Assembly: GCF_900105055.1 (NCBI RefSeq)
Contig: NZ_FNTA01000004.1
Span: 4,743,501-4,807,500, forward strand
Source: Amycolatopsis lurida
GTDB taxonomy: Bacteria; Actinomycetota; Actinomycetes; Mycobacteriales; Pseudonocardiaceae
Direction of reading: 5' to 3'
DNA: 64,000 nt
Below, in pieces: positions 8,668 through 16,851 of the stretch. Every line of letters begins with the position of its first letter. The stretch's first letter is position 1. The notes below the pieces were generated by a model. That model did no database searches, was not told the DNA's origin, and saw only the letters and a program-made list of their open reading frames with translations. Both the position numbers and the translations under genes were made by a program.

Positions 8668-9285
8668 TCAGTATCGCGTGTGCGCCGGCTGGTTGAGGCG
8701 CAGTAGGCCGGTGCGCGTGCCGTCGATCGCGATCTCGGTGACGGCCGCGTTGTCCAGCCGCGGGAACACCGTGCGGTAGGTCTCGAGCGGAATGCCGAGC
8801 AGTGCGCACAGGGTCAGCCTGATCAGCGTGTTGTGCGCGACGACCAGCACCGTCTGGCCCGGCGCCTCGGCGGCGATCCCGCGCAAGGCCCCGGCTCCGC
8901 GGGCGGCCGCCTCCTCCGGAGGCTCCGAACCGGGGAAGGCGCCGGTCACGGGATCGGCGAGAAATCGTGCGACCGCATCGGGATCCGACGCCGCCAGCTC
9001 GTCCCGGGTGCGTCCTTCCATCAGTCCGAAGTGGACTTCGCGCAACCCGTCGACCACTCGCAGGGGCAGCCCCAGGGCCTCGGCCGAAGGCTCCGCCGTG
9101 CGACGAGCCCGGCTCTGGGGCGAGCAGAAGACGGCCGACGGCTTGACCGCCGCGGCGAAGCCGGCGAGTTCGTCCGCCTGGCGCAGCCCTTCCTCGGTCA
9201 GCGCGACGTCGCTGCTGCCCGCATATCGGTTCTCGGCGTGCCATTCGGTCTGGCCGTGCCGTGCCAATAACAACCGTGCGACCAC
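8668..9285 (-). CDS. Histidine phosphatase family protein (phosphoglycerate-mutase-like)
   Basis: A 205-residue member of the histidine phosphatase superfamily. The catalytic LARHGQTEWHAENRYAGSSDVALTEEG block is at residues 7-33, with the nucleophilic His in RHG. SPQSRARRTAE supplies the second Arg, and VLVVAHNTLIRL the later catalytic His. The start is GTG 9285 behind GAGGAGGG. It lies upstream of the DeoR gene and diverges from the phosphatase/kinase operon across the operator at 9325. It may dephosphorylate a sugar phosphate of the pathway. Its substrate is not predictable. Confidence 0.85.
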   Translation of the reverse strand: MVARLLLARHGQTEWHAENRYAGSSDVALTEEGLRQADELAGFAAAVKPSAVFCSPQSRARRTAEPSAEALGLPLRVVDGLREVHFGLMEGRTRDELAASDPDAVARFLADPVTGAFPGSEPPEEAAARGAGALRGIAAEAPGQTVLVVAHNTLIRLTLCALLGIPLETYRTVFPRLDNAAVTEIAIDGTRTGLLRLNQPAHTRY

Positions 9286-9324
9286 GGGATCCCTCCTCGA
9301 GGCTTGTCCAGATCACATCACCGA

Positions 9325-9336
9325 TGTTAACTTAAC
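9325..9336. promoter_or_regulatory. Palindromic operator box TGTTAACTTAAC, copy 2
   Basis: An exact repeat of the box at 7560-7571, placed in the 77-base gap between the leftward histidine phosphatase/DeoR operon and the rightward HAD-kinase-isomerase operon. Both copies have ATCGATG a short distance to the right. A repressor bound here could control both directions and its own synthesis. Confidence 0.65.
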
Positions 9337-9362
9337 AGTATCGATGTGAAAGGAGATGCCGG

Positions 9363-10049
9363 ATGGCACTCGCCGCGGTGGTGTTCGACCTGGACGGTGT
9401 CCTCGTCGACAGTGAACACCTTTGGGAGGAGAACTGGGTGGCGTACGCCGCCCGGCACCACACCGAATGGACGGCTGAGGACACCGCGTCCGTGCAGGGG
9501 ATGAGCGCGCCCGAATGGGCCGCGTACCTCGCGAAGCGGTCCGGCACCCCGGAAAGCGCGGCCGAGGTCGAGCGTGCCGTGGTGGACGGCATGATCGCCG
9601 CGATCGAGGCGGGCGAGGCGCCCTTGCTGCCGGGCGCCGGTGAGGTGGTCCGCGAAGTGAGCGCGAAGGTGCCGGTCGCGCTGGCGTCGTCGGCCGCCCG
9701 CCGGGTGATCGACGCGGTACTCGGCAAACACGGGCTCACCGGTGAGTTCTCCGCGACCGTCTCCAGCGCCGAGGTCGCCAGGGGCAAGCCGAGTCCGGAC
9801 GTCTACCTCGAAGCCGCGGCCAGGCTGGGCCGGTCCGGTGAGGAATGCCTTGGCGTCGAAGACTCCAGCAACGGCATCCGTGCCGCCGCCGCGGCCGGGC
9901 TCACCGTGATCGCGTTGCCGAACCCGGTGTACCCACCGAAGCCGGACGCGCTCCGGCTGGCCGCCGAAGTCGCGGAGAACAACGACGACGTGCGGCGCAA
10001 GCTGCTCGCGTACCTGTCCGGTGAACTCGCGGAAACGAGCGGACGATGA
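9363..10049 (+). CDS. HAD-IA phosphatase/phosphomutase-like protein
   Basis: A 228-residue HAD protein, first gene of the rightward operon. Motif I is VVFDLDGVLVDSE (residues 6-18), with the nucleophile and acid/base Asp pair. SSAARRV is motif II, and KPSPDVYLEAAARLG followed by CLGVEDSSNGIRAA gives motifs III and IV. This pattern fits sugar-phosphate phosphatases and beta-phosphoglucomutase relatives. The ATG has AAAGGAGA upstream. The stop overlaps the next gene by ATGA. It probably removes or moves a phosphate on a pathway intermediate, or acts as a repair enzyme for off-pathway phosphates. Confidence 0.85.
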   Translation: MALAAVVFDLDGVLVDSEHLWEENWVAYAARHHTEWTAEDTASVQGMSAPEWAAYLAKRSGTPESAAEVERAVVDGMIAAIEAGEAPLLPGAGEVVREVSAKVPVALASSAARRVIDAVLGKHGLTGEFSATVSSAEVARGKPSPDVYLEAAARLGRSGEECLGVEDSSNGIRAAAAAGLTVIALPNPVYPPKPDALRLAAEVAENNDDVRRKLLAYLSGELAETSGR

Positions 10050-11731
10050 CCGTCCTCGGTGCCGCGGAGACGTTCAAACGCGACTGGCTCGACGGGTTCG
10101 TCACCGCCTACGGGCGTTCGGTGCGCAAGGTGCCCGATGCCTACGGCGTGCTGCGCCGGGAGGACTCCGCGCCCAAGGTCGCGGTGGTGATCGGCGGCGG
10201 CTGCGGGCACTACCCCGCGTTCGCCGGGCTGGTCGGCCCCGGCCTCGCCGACGGCGCCGTGGTGGGTGACGTGTTCACCAGCCCGAGCGCCGAGCAGGTC
10301 TACCGCACCGCGCGGGCCGCGGAGAGCGGTGCCGGCGTGCTCTTCGGTTACGGCAACTACCAGGGTGACGTGCTGCATTTCGGGCTCGCCGCGCGCAGGC
10401 TGGCCGCGGAGGGCGTCGAAAGCCGGACGATCCTGGTCACCGACGACATCGCCAGTGGCCCTGCCGACGCGCCGGAGAAGCGCCGCGGTGTCGCGGGCGA
10501 CTTCCTGGTCTTCAAGATCGCGGGTGCCGCCGCCGAACGCGGTGACGATCTGGCCGCCGTGCACGCGGTGGCGGAGAAGGCGAACGCGAACACCCGCACC
10601 TTCGGCGTCGCGTTCGGCGGCTGCACCCTGCCCGGTGCTTCCGCCCCGCTGTTCACCGTCGGCGAGAGCGAGATGGAGCTCGGGCTCGGCATCCACGGCG
10701 AGCCCGGCGTGCGCACGGTCGGCAGGCTGAGCGCACGGGAGCTGGCCGACGAACTGGTCGACGGCCTCCTCCCGGAGCTGCCCGCCGGTGACGGCCGGGT
10801 GGTGGTCCTGCTGAACGGGCTGGGCCGCACCAAATACGAGGAGATGTTCGTCACCTACACCCGCGTGCACGAACGGCTCGCCGCGGCGGGGCTCGGCCCA
10901 CTGCACACCGAGGTCGGCGAATTCGTCACGTCGCTCGACATGGCGGGTGTCTCGCTGTCGATCCTGGTGCTCGACGACGAACTCGCCGAGCTCTACGCGG
11001 CTCCTTGCGACACCCCGGGCTACCGGAGCACCGGTGCCGCGCTGGCACAGGTGCCGTTGGAGTCCACAGTGGACTCGCTGCTGGCCGAGACCGTGCCGGG
11101 CCAGGGCATCGTGGACCGCGCGTTGACGGCGGCCCTCCATGACATCGAGGCCAACGAAGCCGAACTCGGCAGGTTGGACGCGGTCGCGGCGGACGGCGAC
11201 CACGGTCTGGGCATGACCAGGGGAATGCGGGCCGCGGTGGCCGCCGCGCGACGCGACGAAGACTCCCTGTCGACCGCGCTCCTGGCCGCCGGGACGGCGT
11301 TCGCCGACGCGGCGGGCGGTGCGTCCGGCGCGTTGTACGGAGTCCTGCTCGCCGAGACCGGCGCGGGACTGCGGGGTCTGTCGGGCGAAGAGGTCACCAC
11401 GGAAACACTCGCGAGCGCGGTGGACGGCGCGGTAAAGGCGTTCGTCGAACTGGGCAAGGCCGAACCCGGCGAGAAGACCATGCTCGACGCCATCGAGCCG
11501 TTCAGGCTGGCGTTGCGCGAACAGGCCGAGGCGGGCGCCGACGTCCCGCAGGCCTGGCAGAAGGCGGCCCAGGTCGCCGTGAGCGCGGCCGAGGCCACGG
11601 CGGACCTGCTGCCCGCCAAGGGACGGGCGGCGCGGTTGGCGAAGCGGAGCGAAGGGCACCCCGATCCCGGGGCCACTTCGTTCGCACTGCTCGTCACCGC
11701 GGTCGGCCAGGCTCTGGGAAAGGAAGACTGA
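10046..11731 (+). CDS. DhaK-DhaL-type kinase (dihydroxyacetone/erythrulose kinase-like)
   Basis: A 561-residue single-chain kinase of the ATP-dependent dihydroxyacetone kinase family. The DhaK half (to about residue 330) has IGGGCGHYPAFAGLVGPG and FGYGNYQGDVLHF. GIHGEPGV near residue 216 contains the His that forms a hemiaminal with the ketose. The DhaL half (about 345-555) carries VAADGDHGLGMTRGM near residue 380, the Mg-ATP aspartates, and DAAGGASGALYG. Actinobacterial relatives next to RpiB-like isomerases act on D- or L-erythrulose in tetritol catabolism (DerK/LerK in mycobacteria), so a C4 ketose is a plausible substrate here. GCGHYPAF replaces the GSGHEPAH of classical DhaK, which argues against dihydroxyacetone. 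Confidence 0.85.
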   Translation: MTVLGAAETFKRDWLDGFVTAYGRSVRKVPDAYGVLRREDSAPKVAVVIGGGCGHYPAFAGLVGPGLADGAVVGDVFTSPSAEQVYRTARAAESGAGVLFGYGNYQGDVLHFGLAARRLAAEGVESRTILVTDDIASGPADAPEKRRGVAGDFLVFKIAGAAAERGDDLAAVHAVAEKANANTRTFGVAFGGCTLPGASAPLFTVGESEMELGLGIHGEPGVRTVGRLSARELADELVDGLLPELPAGDGRVVVLLNGLGRTKYEEMFVTYTRVHERLAAAGLGPLHTEVGEFVTSLDMAGVSLSILVLDDELAELYAAPCDTPGYRSTGAALAQVPLESTVDSLLAETVPGQGIVDRALTAALHDIEANEAELGRLDAVAADGDHGLGMTRGMRAAVAAARRDEDSLSTALLAAGTAFADAAGGASGALYGVLLAETGAGLRGLSGEEVTTETLASAVDGAVKAFVELGKAEPGEKTMLDAIEPFRLALREQAEAGADVPQAWQKAAQVAVSAAEATADLLPAKGRAARLAKRSEGHPDPGATSFALLVTAVGQALGKED

Positions 11732-11732
11732 A

Positions 11733-12188
11733 ATGCGGATCGTGGTGGCGGCGGACAACGCCGGGGTCGCCCTCAAGGACCAGCTGCGTGACCTGCTCCT
11801 CGCCGATGACCGGGTGGACGCGGTCACCGACCTCGGCGTGGCCGACGGCTCCGACGACAAGGCGTATCCACTGCTCGGCCTCGCGGCGGCGGAGAGGATC
11901 GCGCGGGGCGAGGCGGATCGCGGTGTGCTGGTCTGCGGGACCGGGATCGGCATGGCGATCTCGGCGAACAAGGTCCCGGGGGTGCGGGCCACGGTCGCGC
12001 ACGACTCGTACTCGGCCGAGCGTTCGGTCAAGTCGAACGACTGTCAGGTGATCACCTTCGGCGCCCGGGCGATCGGTCCGGAGCTGGCGAAGAAGATCGT
12101 CGCCGAATGGGTCGGCTACCGCTTTGACCCGGCCTCGGCCAGCGCGAGCAAGGTCGCGCACATCACCGAATACGAGCAAGCGCACTGA
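11733..12188 (+). CDS. RpiB/LacA/LacB-family sugar-phosphate isomerase
   Basis: A 151-residue RpiB-type aldose-ketose isomerase. It starts MRIVVAADNAGVALKDQL, with the phosphate-binding Asp-Asn and loop. GVLVCGTGIGMAISANKVPG contains the catalytic Cys and the GTGIGM signature, and SNDCQVITFGARAIG follows. The usual length is about 150. It begins two bases after the kinase stop. In mycobacterial D-threitol catabolism an RpiB homologue converts D-erythrulose 4-phosphate to D-erythrose 4-phosphate (DerI). The adjacency with a DhaK-type kinase makes the same pair of reactions likely here. A pentose phosphate is the alternative substrate. Confidence 0.88.
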   Translation: MRIVVAADNAGVALKDQLRDLLLADDRVDAVTDLGVADGSDDKAYPLLGLAAAERIARGEADRGVLVCGTGIGMAISANKVPGVRATVAHDSYSAERSVKSNDCQVITFGARAIGPELAKKIVAEWVGYRFDPASASASKVAHITEYEQAH

Positions 12189-12284
12189 ATCGGCAGGCGA
12201 AGCCGAGCGGCGTCGATTGCGGTAGCGGGTTCACCAACAGACACTGAGAACTGCCCGATCCGGGCACGGAGAGAGGACGCAGAG

Positions 12285-13319
12285 TTGCGGATACTCGCTG
12301 CGGGAGACCATTTCGTCGGCACCGGCCTGCTGGCCGACGCCGTCCGTGCCGAGATCGGCGCCGGGCACGAACTCTCGGAACTGACCCTGCCGTGGCCGGT
12401 GGAGCCGTTCGGCCCGGTCGCGAACGTGCACGAAGCGAGCGGCACCGAGGAGCAGGTGATCGAGGCGCTGGCGGGAGCCGAGGTCGCGGTGACCCAGATG
12501 GCACCCTTCACCAAGCAGGTGTTCGCCGCCGCGCCGGGGCTCAAGCTCGTGTCGGTGTGCCGGGGAGGACCGGTCAACGTGGACCTCGCGGCGGCCACCG
12601 AGGCGGGTGTCGCGGTGACGTACGCGCCCGGCCGCAACGCCGGCGCCGCCGCCGAATTCGCGGTGGGGATGATCCTCGCCGCGATGCGCCGGATCTCGAC
12701 GTCCTCTGCCGAACTGCTGGGCGGCACATGGCGCGGTGACTACTACGCCTACGACCAGGCCGGTCTCGAACTCGACGGGACCACCGTCGGCCTGGTCGGC
12801 TACGGCGCGATCGGCGCGCGGGTGGCCAAAGTACTCGTGGCGTTCGGCGCGAAGGTGCTGGTCTCGGACCCGTTCGCCGACCCGGCCAAGATCGCGGCCG
12901 ACGGCGCGGAGCGCGTCGAGCTGGACGATCTGCTGCGCCGCAGTTTCGTGGTGAGCCTGCACGCCCGGCTCACCGAGGAGACCCGGCACCTGATCGACGC
13001 CGCCAAACTCGCCCTGCTGCCGAAGGGGGCCGTACTGGTCAACACCGCGCGCGGCGGCCTGCTGGACTACTCCCCGCTGCCGGAAGCCCTGCGCTCGGGA
13101 CGGCTCGGCGCGCTCGCGCTCGACGTGTACGACGTCGAGCCTCCGCCCGCGGACTGGGCCTTGAGGGACGCGCCGAACGTGATCGCGACCCCGCATCTCG
13201 CCGGAGCCAGCAGGCAGACGGCGGAGCGGGCGGCGAACATCGTCGCCGCCGAGGTCGGCCGGTACGTTCGCGGGGAAGCGCTCGCGAATCTGGCGAACCC
13301 CGAGGTCCTGCGGCCATGA
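12285..13319 (+). CDS. D-isomer-specific 2-hydroxyacid dehydrogenase
   Basis: A 344-residue NAD(P)-dependent dehydrogenase starting at TTG 12285, which follows GAGAGGA at suitable spacing. The nucleotide-binding loop is GLVGYGAIGARVAKVLVAFGAKVLVSDPF near residues 170-198. The catalytic residues are in NTARGGLLDYSPL (Arg), in VEPPPADW (Glu) and in TPHLAGAS (His). It would reduce a 2-keto acid or oxidise a 2-hydroxy acid. A 96-base gap precedes it, so the following three genes may have their own promoter. Its stop overlaps the kinase ATG by ATGA. In the pathway it may handle a sugar acid or glycolate-type product, but this is inference. Confidence 0.85.
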   Translation: MRILAAGDHFVGTGLLADAVRAEIGAGHELSELTLPWPVEPFGPVANVHEASGTEEQVIEALAGAEVAVTQMAPFTKQVFAAAPGLKLVSVCRGGPVNVDLAAATEAGVAVTYAPGRNAGAAAEFAVGMILAAMRRISTSSAELLGGTWRGDYYAYDQAGLELDGTTVGLVGYGAIGARVAKVLVAFGAKVLVSDPFADPAKIAADGAERVELDDLLRRSFVVSLHARLTEETRHLIDAAKLALLPKGAVLVNTARGGLLDYSPLPEALRSGRLGALALDVYDVEPPPADWALRDAPNVIATPHLAGASRQTAERAANIVAAEVGRYVRGEALANLANPEVLRP

Positions 13320-14764
13320 TCATCGGCGTCGACATCGGCACGTCACTGACTAAGGCGGTCGTCTTCGACAAGGCCGGGATGTCCGTGGCGAGCGCGTGCA
13401 CCACGTCCGAAGTGCACCACTTGCCGGGCGGGCTGGTCGAACAAGACCTCGACCAGGTGCTCGGCACCGTGGCGACGGTGGTGCGCAAGGTCGCCGCCGG
13501 TCTCGACGGCCGGGTCACCGCGTTGGCCCTCACCGGACAGGGCGACGGGCTGTGGCTGCGCGACGAATCCGGGGAGGCAGTGCGCCCGGCGATCTCCTGG
13601 CTCGACGGACGGGCGAATTCGCTGCTCGCCCAATGGCAGGCCGACGGAGTGACCAGGGAAGTGTTCCGCCGCACGGCGTCGGGAATGTTCCCGGGCTGCG
13701 CCGCGGCGATAATGTCCTTTTTGGACATCCATGAACCGGAGTCGCTGGACAGGGCGGCGGTGGCGGGTTACTGCGTCGACGCGGTGCTCCAGCGGCTGAC
13801 CGGCGAGATCACCGTCGACGCATCGGATGCTTCGCTGCCCTTCCTCGACCCGGCGACCCGCCGCTACGACGAAGACGCCATCGCGGCCGTCGGCCTTTCC
13901 CACCGCCGGAGCCTGTTCGCGGAGCCCGCGGCGCCGAAGACCGTCTTCCGGTTGGACGAGCGCGGAGCCGCGTTGCTCGGCCTTCCGGTCGGGCTGCCGG
14001 TCAGCGCGGGCCCGTTCGACCTGCCCGCGAGTGCCATCGGCGCCGGCGTACGGCGCCCGGGCGACGGCATCCTCACGGCGGGCACCACCCTCGCGTGCCA
14101 GGTCCTGACGGATTCGGCGGAGTTCGATCCGGAGGGCGAGCCGGCGGGCATGTTCCTTTGCACACCGGAGGAAGGAGAGTTCCTGCGGGCGATGCCGGCG
14201 ATGGTCGGCACCGCGGGAATCGACTGGGTGTGCCGCCTGTTCGGCATCGCGGTCGAGGAGATCGGCCCGCTGCTCGACGCGAGCAGGCCGGGCGCGGGTG
14301 GTGTTCGCGCGCTGCCGTTCCTCTCCGCGTCGGGTGAGCGAGCGCCGTTCGTCGACGCCTCGGCGAGGGCGCAGTTCTCCGGGCTGAGCCTGGAGAGCGA
14401 ACGCGGCGACATCGTCCGGGCGCTGTGCGAGTCGATCGCTTACGCGGCAAGGCATTGCTTCGACGCCGCCGGGCTCACCGGCACGTTGTACGCCTGCGGC
14501 GGCGGGGTTCGCTCGCTCGAATGGACCCGCATCTTCGCCGACGTTCTCGGGCGGCCCATCGTGATCCCCGGCGATCCCGGTGTCGGCGCCCGGGGAGCGG
14601 TGATCGTCGCGGCGGACGCCCTCGGCGAACCGGTCGACCGGGAACTCTGGGCGGATAGCGCACGTGTCGTGGAGGTCCGGCCTGGGAACGTAGAGTTCTA
14701 CGAGCAGGGCTATGCCGACTATCAGGCCTCACTGGCCGCGGCCCGCGGACTCTGGAGGTTGTGA
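13316..14764 (+). CDS. FGGY-family carbohydrate kinase (erythritol/xylulose kinase-like)
   Basis: A second FGGY kinase of 482 residues. The ATPase loop is IIGVDIGTSLTKAVVFD at the N terminus. ALALTGQGDGLWLRD and AISWLDGRANSLL resemble erythritol kinase (EryA) and L-xylulokinase relatives. DGILTAGTTLACQVL and YACGGGVRSLEWTRIFADVLGRPI are the C-terminal nucleotide-binding motifs. It is clearly different from the kinase at 4749, so two phosphorylation steps or two substrates are served. It overlaps both neighbours (ATGA at 13316, GTGA at 14761). The following aldolase suggests the product is a ketose 1-phosphate. Confidence 0.85.
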   Translation: MIIGVDIGTSLTKAVVFDKAGMSVASACTTSEVHHLPGGLVEQDLDQVLGTVATVVRKVAAGLDGRVTALALTGQGDGLWLRDESGEAVRPAISWLDGRANSLLAQWQADGVTREVFRRTASGMFPGCAAAIMSFLDIHEPESLDRAAVAGYCVDAVLQRLTGEITVDASDASLPFLDPATRRYDEDAIAAVGLSHRRSLFAEPAAPKTVFRLDERGAALLGLPVGLPVSAGPFDLPASAIGAGVRRPGDGILTAGTTLACQVLTDSAEFDPEGEPAGMFLCTPEEGEFLRAMPAMVGTAGIDWVCRLFGIAVEEIGPLLDASRPGAGGVRALPFLSASGERAPFVDASARAQFSGLSLESERGDIVRALCESIAYAARHCFDAAGLTGTLYACGGGVRSLEWTRIFADVLGRPIVIPGDPGVGARGAVIVAADALGEPVDRELWADSARVVEVRPGNVEFYEQGYADYQASLAAARGLWRL

Positions 14765-15417
14765 CGGTGATCCTGGCCAAAGAACGCTTGGCGGTCTGCG
14801 AATTCGCCCGGCGGATGACCACCGACGGGCTCGTGGTCGGCACCTCCGGCAACGTGTCCGCGCGGCAAGGCGACCTGATCGCGGTGACCCCGACAGGAGT
14901 CGACTACGCCGCGCTGCGGCCGGAGGACGTACCGGTCGTCGGCCTCGACGGGGAAACCGTCGAAGGCTCGCTCAAGCCGACGAGCGAACTCCCGATGCAC
15001 CTCACCGTGTACCGGCAGACGGCGGATCCCGACGGAAAGCCGGTCTCCGCCGTGGTGCACACGCATTCCGTGCACGCCACGGCGGTCTCCACCCTTGTCA
15101 CCGAAGTGCCGCCGATCCACTACATGCTCGCCGCGATCGGCCCGACAGCCCGCGTCGCGGCCTACGCGACGTACGGCACCGAAGAACTCGCCAAAGTGAT
15201 GTTGGAAGCCCTGAAAGGCCGCCGTGGCTGCCTGCTGGCGAATCACGGCACCATCACCTTCGGCGACAGCCTCGCCTCCGCGTACAGCCGGGCACAGCAG
15301 CTCGAGTGGGTCTGCCAGGTGTGGCTGACGGCCCGGGCGGCGGGAACACCGAACCTGCTCCCGCCCGCCGAGATCGAGCACGTCGTGGAGAAACTTCGCG
15401 GCTACGGCCAGCGCTGA
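14761..15417 (+). CDS. Class II aldolase/AraD-FucA family protein
   Basis: A 218-residue zinc-dependent aldolase or epimerase. GLVVGTSGNVSARQGDLIAVTPTGVDY is the phosphate-binding region. ELPMHLTVYR has the catalytic Glu and HTHSVHATAVST the first two zinc His residues. LLANHGTITFGDS holds the third zinc His. L-fuculose-phosphate aldolase and L-ribulose-5-phosphate 4-epimerase share this fold, and the residues fit the aldolase type. The start GTG 14761 is coupled to the kinase stop and preceded by GGAGG. It probably splits the ketose phosphate made by the kinase into dihydroxyacetone phosphate and an aldehyde. It is the last gene of the rightward operon. Confidence 0.85.
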   Translation: MTVILAKERLAVCEFARRMTTDGLVVGTSGNVSARQGDLIAVTPTGVDYAALRPEDVPVVGLDGETVEGSLKPTSELPMHLTVYRQTADPDGKPVSAVVHTHSVHATAVSTLVTEVPPIHYMLAAIGPTARVAAYATYGTEELAKVMLEALKGRRGCLLANHGTITFGDSLASAYSRAQQLEWVCQVWLTARAAGTPNLLPPAEIEHVVEKLRGYGQR

Positions 15418-15422
15418 CGACA

Positions 15423-16106
15423 CTAGGAAGCGGCGGGCTCGGCCTCGAAGTCCGTGGCGTGTACCGCGTCGAGGAGCTCGACGACCGTCGGATCGTCGAC
15501 GGCTTCCTTGATGCACTGCCACAACTGAAGATTCGCCAGCGCCCAGCGGGAGTAGTTCTCCGCCGCTTTGGGGTTGTAGAAGTAGTAGCCACTGTCGTGG
15601 ACATCGCGTTGCTCGCCGACGATCTTGTGCGCCAGCTCGCGGAGGCTCAACCCGTTCTCCCGCAGATAGCGGTGGGCGAGCACGACGGGCGTCACCGGCA
15701 GCGCCTTGAACAGCGTGTCGGCGTCGCTCAAGGCCTGGGCCTCGAGCGAGATGTGCCGGCCTCTGGTGGCCATCTCGGCTTCGTCGATGATGTCGTCGAT
15801 CCAGCGGGCCACGGTCTCTTCGACACCGCATTCCCGCAGGATGCTCATCCGAAGGTCTCGTCCGGCGGCCGCGGGGGAGTTCCGGTGCACGATGTAGTTC
15901 ACATCGTGCACCAGCGCCGCCACCTCGACGACGGCGCGATCCGCGCCGTTGTGTTCGGCGAACCCCGCGGCCTTGGCCCGGACGAAACTCACGTGGTGCC
16001 AGCCGTGGAACTGCAGTTTGTCCGCATAACGCCAGCACAATCGCCGGACCTGGTGATCGACGGCTTCGATGGTATGGGAAGGAATCGTGTTCTTTCGCGC
16101 GCGCAT
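15423..16106 (-). CDS. HD-domain metal-dependent phosphohydrolase
   Basis: A 227-residue HD-superfamily protein. The metal ligands are His38 in GWHHVSFVRAKA, His67-Asp68 in ALVHDVNYIVH, and an Asp in LSDADTLFKALP near residue 130. HD enzymes hydrolyse nucleotides, cyclic nucleotides or (p)ppGpp, and the substrate here is unknown. The ATG 16106 follows GGAGAGG. It is the last gene of a three-gene leftward set and starts 66 bases after the cupin-like gene. The convergent aldolase ends only five bases away. Confidence 0.78.
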   Translation of the reverse strand: MRARKNTIPSHTIEAVDHQVRRLCWRYADKLQFHGWHHVSFVRAKAAGFAEHNGADRAVVEVAALVHDVNYIVHRNSPAAAGRDLRMSILRECGVEETVARWIDDIIDEAEMATRGRHISLEAQALSDADTLFKALPVTPVVLAHRYLRENGLSLRELAHKIVGEQRDVHDSGYYFYNPKAAENYSRWALANLQLWQCIKEAVDDPTVVELLDAVHATDFEAEPAAS

Positions 16107-16172
16107 ACACCTCTCCGATCCCGTTTACGGACGGGTGGAGTAAGGGTATGCGCCTTTGGCGGCGGTATGTAG

Positions 16173-16811
16173 TCAGATGCGGCTTGCCAGGTCCCCCAAT
16201 CGGACCTCGACCGGAACGTGACGATGTCCGATTCCGGTCTTCGGGTCATAGGAAAGACTGAACTCGCTTACCGGACGTGACTTCACCAGAAAGGTCATAG
16301 TCCCTTCGGTGGCCTCGGGAATCCGATGGAACTCGTCCGCGTACATGACCCCGGCCGACCCCGTCTGGCACAGCGTGCTCCGTCGTAACCGAACCGATGT
16401 GATCAATCCGGAAAGTTGATCTCGCAGGGTCGAATAACGCTCGTGGACATAGTTGCCACGGAGGATCGTGGTGCAGAAGTGATATCTGTGATTGTGGACG
16501 GAATCGGCGTACCCCTCACGCCAGTCCGACGGCGCCTTGTACTCGTGAAGCCAGATCGAAAAGGGGTCGGTCGGGCAATCGAGCAGGCACCAGGCGAAAT
16601 GGGTGGTGGTCTCCCGGGACCGCTCGAGGACCGCGCTCGCCTCGTCCGGGCTCAGCGAAGCCAAATGCCGCCGGAGGTCGTCGCGCAGCGCTGGTCTCGA
16701 CGTCCAGTCGCGGAAGATCCCGTCAACGATCTGCCAGTGCTGTGTCAGCGGCAGGTCCGTGGTCCGGAGCAGCGTGGAGAGCTGGGTGAGGGGGGACAAG
16801 CGAGTGAGCAA
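16173..16811 (-). CDS. Cupin-like protein of unknown function
   Basis: A 212-residue protein that starts with TTG at 16811. GAGGAG lies six bases upstream, which makes the unusual start credible. Residues about 102-122 read SVHNHRYHFCTTILRGNYVHERY. This has the spacing of cupin motif 1 (His-x-His with Gly and Glu downstream) as in cysteine-dioxygenase-like proteins. A later FHRIPEATEGTMTFLV could be motif 2 with another metal His. No signal peptide or membrane segment is seen. It lies between the membrane protein gene and the HD gene with short gaps. It may be a metal enzyme or a ligand-binding partner. Confidence 0.6.
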   Translation of the reverse strand: MLTRLSPLTQLSTLLRTTDLPLTQHWQIVDGIFRDWTSRPALRDDLRRHLASLSPDEASAVLERSRETTTHFAWCLLDCPTDPFSIWLHEYKAPSDWREGYADSVHNHRYHFCTTILRGNYVHERYSTLRDQLSGLITSVRLRRSTLCQTGSAGVMYADEFHRIPEATEGTMTFLVKSRPVSEFSLSYDPKTGIGHRHVPVEVRLGDLASRI

Positions 16812-16851
16812 CTTCAGCTCCTCAAATCTAGTGCCGTGCGACGCCGAGAGG

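Noticed and set aside
8663..9316. N-terminal extension of the DeoR frame
   Set aside because: The extra part overlaps the histidine phosphatase gene in another frame and has no DeoR similarity. The protein starts normally at 8662.
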